Shown piece by piece: positions 53,144 to 57,081 of a stretch of DNA of 57,081 nucleotides (its first letter is position 1; the number at the start of each line of letters is the position of its first letter). Source of the DNA: Pseudomonadota bacterium. Lineage in GTDB: Bacteria; Pseudomonadota; Gammaproteobacteria; Burkholderiales; Gallionellaceae. The notes under the pieces are model-generated. The model was not told the origin of the DNA. It did no database searches and saw nothing but the letters and a program-made list of their open reading frames with translations. Position numbers and translations under genes: made by a program. The stretch is taken from contig JAJYLY010000013.1 of assembly GCA_021787435.1 (NCBI GenBank), positions 1 through 57,081 of the forward strand. Direction: 5' to 3'.

Positions 53144-53294
53144 TCACTCTGTTTACAGTTTGTAACAAAAAATTCATCTTTATTTCACGCTGACTTAAGT
53201 CTCTCTTCGTAATCTCCCTGAACGAAAAGCTTGGCCCATGAGCACTGTGCTTGAAGCTAACTTTAGATCTGTTTGAATATCTCGGGAGAAAGAC

Positions 53295-55484
53295 ATGCAA
53301 GTCAGCTTCAAAATGAAAAAGCTCGCGCAGTTGATGTTGAGCGGTGCGTTGATCAGTGTAGCGCAGGCGTCCTTGGCACAGGACACTGTTGATCTCGGAA
53401 CGGTGCAGAGCGGCATCGGAACGGATGTTACAGAATCGCAGAACCAGGCTTCTGCAGCTTATCAGGCGCCGACCAAGGGTTCGCTGATAGCAACTGAACC
53501 GCAGTCCATCATCAACCAGCATTACATCCAGGAAAACGCAGCACCTGGCTCCAACTATTCCGACATTGCGGCCATCGCACCCAGTGTGATGAGCGTGGAT
53601 CCTAACGGAACGGGCATGATGGAAACTCAAGCATTGTCGATGAGGGGATTCCAGAACGGCCAGTACAACGTAACCTTTGATGGTATACCCTGGGGCGACT
53701 CGAACGACTTTTCGCAGCATTCGACTTCCTATTTCATGCAGCAGGATACCGGGAAAATTGTCGTCGATCGCGGCCCGGGGGATGCCAGTAATATTGGCAA
53801 TGCTACGTTCGGTGGAACAATCGCTGTCTCGTCCAAGGATGTCAGCTCACAAGGTGGCGTGACACCTTATGCGACGGTAGGCAGCTTCAACACCAGACTG
53901 TTCGGAGCAGAACTGGATACGGGTACGATGAAAGACGCAGGAGATGCCCGCGCATTTATCGACTACAAGAATTTCCAGACAGATGGCTATCTGACAAATG
54001 CAGGCCAGCGCCGTGAGAACCTGTTTTTCAAATACATCAGGCCGGTGGGAGATGATTCGCTGCTTACCATCGTCACCATGCAAAACAAGATCCATCAGAA
54101 CGTTGCGCTGGGAACGACAGCAGCAAACATGCAGAAGTTCGGCACCAACTTCGGTCTGAACAACGATCCTACCAGCCAAGATTTTTCGGGCTATAACATC
54201 GACAACATTACTTCCGACTTTGAATATGTCGGCTTGAATACGCGGCAGGGCGACTGGACGATAGACGACAAGCTCTACACCTACGCCTATTATCATGACG
54301 GTACCAATGGCGTTGATCCTGGCCTTGCACAGCCCAATGGCACAACTTATGGCGCGAACAATGTTCCGGGTCAGATGATGACCATGAATTACAGGTCGGT
54401 AGGCAACACCTTGCGTATGTCCAAACCGGTCGGGGCGGGGCAACTTGATTTCGGGCTGTGGGTCGATCATCAGGCAAACAATCGTTCCCAGATTGAGGTC
54501 GACTTTTCACTCAATGGCGCAATCAATCCTGCCGGTGGCGGTGTTAACGGAATAGACAGGCTGATGACCGACACGCTGACTACCATACAGCCTTATGTGC
54601 AGTATGAATGGAAGCCGATGAATGACCTGACCGTGACACCTGGCTTGAAATACGTGTCTTTCAACCGCACACTAGATGCAACGGTCAATCAGGGCGCAAC
54701 GGGTGCACCGTTGAGCACGTCGCAGACTTGGACCAAGGCGCTACCGACATTGACTGCGCGTTATATGGTGCAGCCCGACCTGTCGGTCTATGCACAATAT
54801 GCGCAAGGCATGCTCGCGCCCAACATCAATGCCTTTTATCCGACCCATGGCACGGTGGCCACCGATCCCAGCACGCTGCAGCCCGCAGAGTCGACCAATT
54901 ATCAGTTGGGAACGACATGGAATACCGAAAAGCTGACGCTTTCCGCTGATATCTATTACATCGACTTTTCAAACCAGAATACCCCGACGCCATGCGGCAT
55001 CTACACCTGCTACAACAACACGGGCGGCGTGAAATACAGCGGGATCGAGGGGGAAGGCACTTATGTGATGGGAGCCGGCTTCAGTCTTTATGGGAACTAT
55101 GCCATAAACAACTATTCGGTGAGCACTGCAGGAACGGTATTGCAAAACATACCCAAGGGAACGGCGGCCTTGGGCGTGATTTACAACCACGGTCCTGCTT
55201 ATGCCTCTCTGATGGCTAAAGAGGTTGGGCAGTATTACAGCGGCGTGGATGTAAACGGCAATGCAATTCCGTTTTCGAGCTATACCACCGTGAATTTCGC
55301 TTCGAGTTACACGCTGGATAAGGGTGGTTTCCTCGGAAAAAATGCTAGAGTCGGATTTCAGATTGACAACCTGCTGAACAAGAATCAGATCTACGCTTCT
55401 TTTGCCAACGATGCGAATGGTAATCCGATGTTCTATGCGATGCCAACGCGCACCGTGATGGTGAGTTTGTCTGTGGACCTGTAA
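53295..55484 (+). CDS. TonB-dependent outer-membrane receptor
   Basis: TonB receptors import large or scarce substrates through the outer membrane. The 729-residue protein has a signal peptide (KKLAQLMLSGALISVAQASLAQ), a plug domain (about 60-180, with ALSMRGFQNGQYNVTFDGIPWGD and NATFGGTIAVSSKD) and a long beta-barrel rich in aromatic and Gly residues. It ends in MVSLSVDL, without a final Phe. A good GGAGAAAG site precedes ATG 53295. The substrate is unknown; the adjacent phosphoesterase suggests a phosphorylated compound (inference). Confidence 0.93.
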   Translation: MQVSFKMKKLAQLMLSGALISVAQASLAQDTVDLGTVQSGIGTDVTESQNQASAAYQAPTKGSLIATEPQSIINQHYIQENAAPGSNYSDIAAIAPSVMSVDPNGTGMMETQALSMRGFQNGQYNVTFDGIPWGDSNDFSQHSTSYFMQQDTGKIVVDRGPGDASNIGNATFGGTIAVSSKDVSSQGGVTPYATVGSFNTRLFGAELDTGTMKDAGDARAFIDYKNFQTDGYLTNAGQRRENLFFKYIRPVGDDSLLTIVTMQNKIHQNVALGTTAANMQKFGTNFGLNNDPTSQDFSGYNIDNITSDFEYVGLNTRQGDWTIDDKLYTYAYYHDGTNGVDPGLAQPNGTTYGANNVPGQMMTMNYRSVGNTLRMSKPVGAGQLDFGLWVDHQANNRSQIEVDFSLNGAINPAGGGVNGIDRLMTDTLTTIQPYVQYEWKPMNDLTVTPGLKYVSFNRTLDATVNQGATGAPLSTSQTWTKALPTLTARYMVQPDLSVYAQYAQGMLAPNINAFYPTHGTVATDPSTLQPAESTNYQLGTTWNTEKLTLSADIYYIDFSNQNTPTPCGIYTCYNNTGGVKYSGIEGEGTYVMGAGFSLYGNYAINNYSVSTAGTVLQNIPKGTAALGVIYNHGPAYASLMAKEVGQYYSGVDVNGNAIPFSSYTTVNFASSYTLDKGGFLGKNARVGFQIDNLLNKNQIYASFANDANGNPMFYAMPTRTVMVSLSVDL

Positions 55485-55517
55485 ACCCTGACTAAACTCA
55501 AAGCGCGGCATGAAAGC

Positions 55518-55561
55518 CGGGTAAAGCAGGCCGATGTTTGGGCATCGGCCTGCTTTACCCG
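55518..55561 (+). terminator. Long perfect hairpin after the TonB receptor
   Basis: A 19-bp perfect stem, beginning CGGGTAAAGCAGGCCGATG and closing on a TTTGGG loop, lies 33 bp after the receptor stop and about 28 bp before the next start. There is no T run after it. It may protect the receptor message from decay, reduce read-through into the phosphoesterase, or be a repeat element. Confidence 0.75.
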
Positions 55562-55588
55562 CATAAGCATTTTATAAAGGGAAGAAAC

Positions 55589-56929
55589 ATGCTCAGATTC
55601 ATCAGCTTTTTCATCCTGTTGTCAGCAGGTTCAATTGCAAAAGCCGCGGACTATGCTTACGTCGTGCTCGGCGAGGACGGCGTACAGGTGTCCAGGGTGA
55701 TCACCTCGGATGCCAAATGTCCGCTAATACAGTTTGACGGGAAAAGAGTGCGCATGGATGTGCGCGCTTTACCCGCGTCATTGCCGGGCAGGGCTGATAA
55801 GCCATCCGTATTTCCGCTACTCACTTGCGAAAAGACTATTCCTTCAAACACGCGACACGCCATGCTTGGACATGTTTTCCTGCCGCTTTTGTCGCATGAA
55901 GTCAAGCGCATCGTCGTCATCGGCGACACGGGCTGCCGCCTGAAAAAGGGAGACCATGCATACCAGGCATGCAACGATGAAAACCTTTATCCGTTTGCAA
56001 GAATCGCAGCCTCTGCCGCAGGCTGGAAGCCCGATCTCGTCATCCACGTCGGCGATCTGCTGTACCGCGAGGATCCTTGCCCTCCCGGTCATCCGGAATG
56101 CAATGGCAGTCCATGGGGTTATGGCTGGGATGCATGGCAGGCGGACTTTTTTGAACCGGGCGCTTCACTGTTAAAGGCAGCGCCGTGGGCTTTGGTGCGC
56201 GGCAACCATGAATCCTGTTCGCGCGCGGGCCAGGGCTGGTGGCGCATGATCGATCCGCGTCCATTGCAGACAGGCCGGGATTGCAATGATGCGATTGACG
56301 ACGATATCGGCGATTACAGCGATCCTTATGCAATTCCGCTGGGAGATGACGCCCAGCTGATCGTGATGGACACTTCAAACACTATAGAAAAAGCCATACC
56401 TCCAGGTGATATACGCTGGTTTAAATACCGTGAGCTGTATCACAAGCTTGAAAGCTTGCTGCAGCAGGCATCAAACAACATCGTGGCCGATCACCATCCG
56501 ATACTCGGCTTGTTCGCCTCCGAAGACGGTCGCTTGCTTCCTGGAAACCAGGGAATCCAGTCTGTATTCGGCGAACTCAATCCGCAAATTTTACCTTCCG
56601 GTGTCAGCGTTCTGCTTTCGGGCCATGTGCATGCGTGGCAGCAGGTGAGCTTTTCAAGCGCTCATCCCACACAGTTCATCGCTGGCTTTTCGGGCACGAT
56701 GGAAGATTCGGCCGAGATGCCCGATAAGTTGCCTTCAAACGCCACGCCGGCACCCGGGGCGGTAATCGAGCATTTGAGTTCGTGGGCGGGCGGCTTTGGT
56801 TATATGACGATGGAACGAACAGGTGCTGCGCGGTGGGAAGCCAGGGTTTGGGATGCCAATGGGACATTGCGCAATACCTGCATGATAGACGGCAGCCGCT
56901 CCGTCTGCGATCAGGCACGCATCGAATAG
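55589..56929 (+). CDS. Secreted calcineurin-like metallophosphoesterase
   Basis: The 446-residue protein starts at ATG 55589 with AAGGGAAG before it and has a signal peptide (LRFISFFILLSAGSIAKAAD), so it acts in the periplasm or outside. All metal motifs of the family are present: VVIGDTGC, VIHVGDLLYRED, ALVRGNHES, VADHHPI and LLSGHVHAW. Several cysteines (such as ACNDE, CPPGHPEC and DRDC-like parts) may form disulfides. Together with the TonB receptor it could free phosphate or process a phosphorylated substrate. The exact substrate is not known. Confidence 0.92.
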   Translation: MLRFISFFILLSAGSIAKAADYAYVVLGEDGVQVSRVITSDAKCPLIQFDGKRVRMDVRALPASLPGRADKPSVFPLLTCEKTIPSNTRHAMLGHVFLPLLSHEVKRIVVIGDTGCRLKKGDHAYQACNDENLYPFARIAASAAGWKPDLVIHVGDLLYREDPCPPGHPECNGSPWGYGWDAWQADFFEPGASLLKAAPWALVRGNHESCSRAGQGWWRMIDPRPLQTGRDCNDAIDDDIGDYSDPYAIPLGDDAQLIVMDTSNTIEKAIPPGDIRWFKYRELYHKLESLLQQASNNIVADHHPILGLFASEDGRLLPGNQGIQSVFGELNPQILPSGVSVLLSGHVHAWQQVSFSSAHPTQFIAGFSGTMEDSAEMPDKLPSNATPAPGAVIEHLSSWAGGFGYMTMERTGAARWEARVWDANGTLRNTCMIDGSRSVCDQARIE

Positions 56930-56954
56930 ATTTACTAGAGTACAGGAGAAAGAG

Positions 56955-57081
56955 ATGAACATGACCACGATAGAACACGTTGCGAATTCTTCCAGCGGGA
57001 TACTTTACCTGATGGCGGTGCTGCTGCTGGTGGCGCTGACCATCGCGATCGAGCGGAGCTGGCATCTGATGAAAGTGATCA
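56955..57081 (+). CDS. Partial gene, possible MotA/TolQ/ExbB family
   Basis: Only the first 42 codons are in the window. They begin at ATG 56955 after an AGGAG site and encode a polar start followed by a membrane helix (GILYLMAVLLLVALTIAIERSWHLM). The helix ending in IERSW is like the first helix of ExbB/TolQ proteins, which power TonB, and that fits the TonB receptor just upstream. With so little sequence, this is tentative. Confidence 0.5.
   Translation, partial: MNMTTIEHVANSSSGILYLMAVLLLVALTIAIERSWHLMKVI

Noticed and set aside
53144..53294. A Pho box or Fur box before the TonB receptor
   Set aside because: Only loose partial matches were visible, such as single TTCA- and CTTAA-like pieces without the second half-site.

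Overview
The window is the chromosomal replication-origin region of a betaproteobacterium. The gene order rpmH-rnpA-yidD-yidC-mnmE-mnmG-rsmG-parA-parB-atpIBEFHAGDC-glmU-glmS on one side of dnaA-dnaN-gyrB is typical of that class. The tkt-gap-pgk-pyk-fba cluster with a class IIB aldolase, the short NtrX without an AAA+ domain and the DUF4390-ntrY-ntrX block after rsmB point to the Nitrosomonadales/Gallionellaceae side (inference from gene content; no 16S is present).

Layout. 1-1056: an IS30-family insertion sequence with a broken transposase, followed by 20-bp repeats. 1089-4339: glmS and glmU, which make UDP-N-acetylglucosamine. 4434-11375: a complete F1Fo ATP synthase operon ending in a strong terminator. 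11443-19327: parB, parA, rsmG, mnmG, mnmE, yidC, yidD, rnpA and rpmH, all on the minus strand. 19328-22269: dnaA, a 249-bp dnaA-dnaN spacer that looks like oriC (AT-rich, with DnaA boxes), then dnaN. 22270-24648: gyrB. Two perfect 16-bp parS sites (15667-15682 and 22234-22249) flank dnaA and fit the parAB genes. The leading-strand switch at dnaA is clear: everything to its left is on minus, most genes to its right are on plus.

24783-28971: an apparent four-gene operon of a membrane diguanylate cyclase, PepD dipeptidase and two proteins I do not recognise; this is the least explained part of the window. 28972-37652: a CLC chloride channel (minus), an Atm1/HMT-type ABC exporter (plus), then topA, smg, dprA and a LysM protein (minus). 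TopA ends in a Lys/Pro/Ala tail encoded by six 18-bp tandem repeats. 37742-43779: def, fmt, rsmB, DUF4390, ntrY and ntrX, tightly packed. 43922-50977: tkt, gap, pgk, pyk and fba, serving glycolysis and possibly the Calvin cycle. 51168-57081: an OmpR-type two-component pair, a TonB-dependent receptor, a secreted metallophosphoesterase and the start of what may be an ExbB/TolQ/MotA-type protein, cut by the window end; together they look like a regulated outer-membrane uptake locus, possibly for a phosphorylated compound.

Most of the window is core housekeeping. The observations most worth following are the unknown gene pair at 27461-28971, the TonB/phosphoesterase locus, the doubly damaged IS30 transposase, the topA repeat tail and a promoter-like sequence that overlaps the atpI start. 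No tRNA, rRNA or CRISPR array was recognised, and no gene-free stretch exceeds 300 bases.
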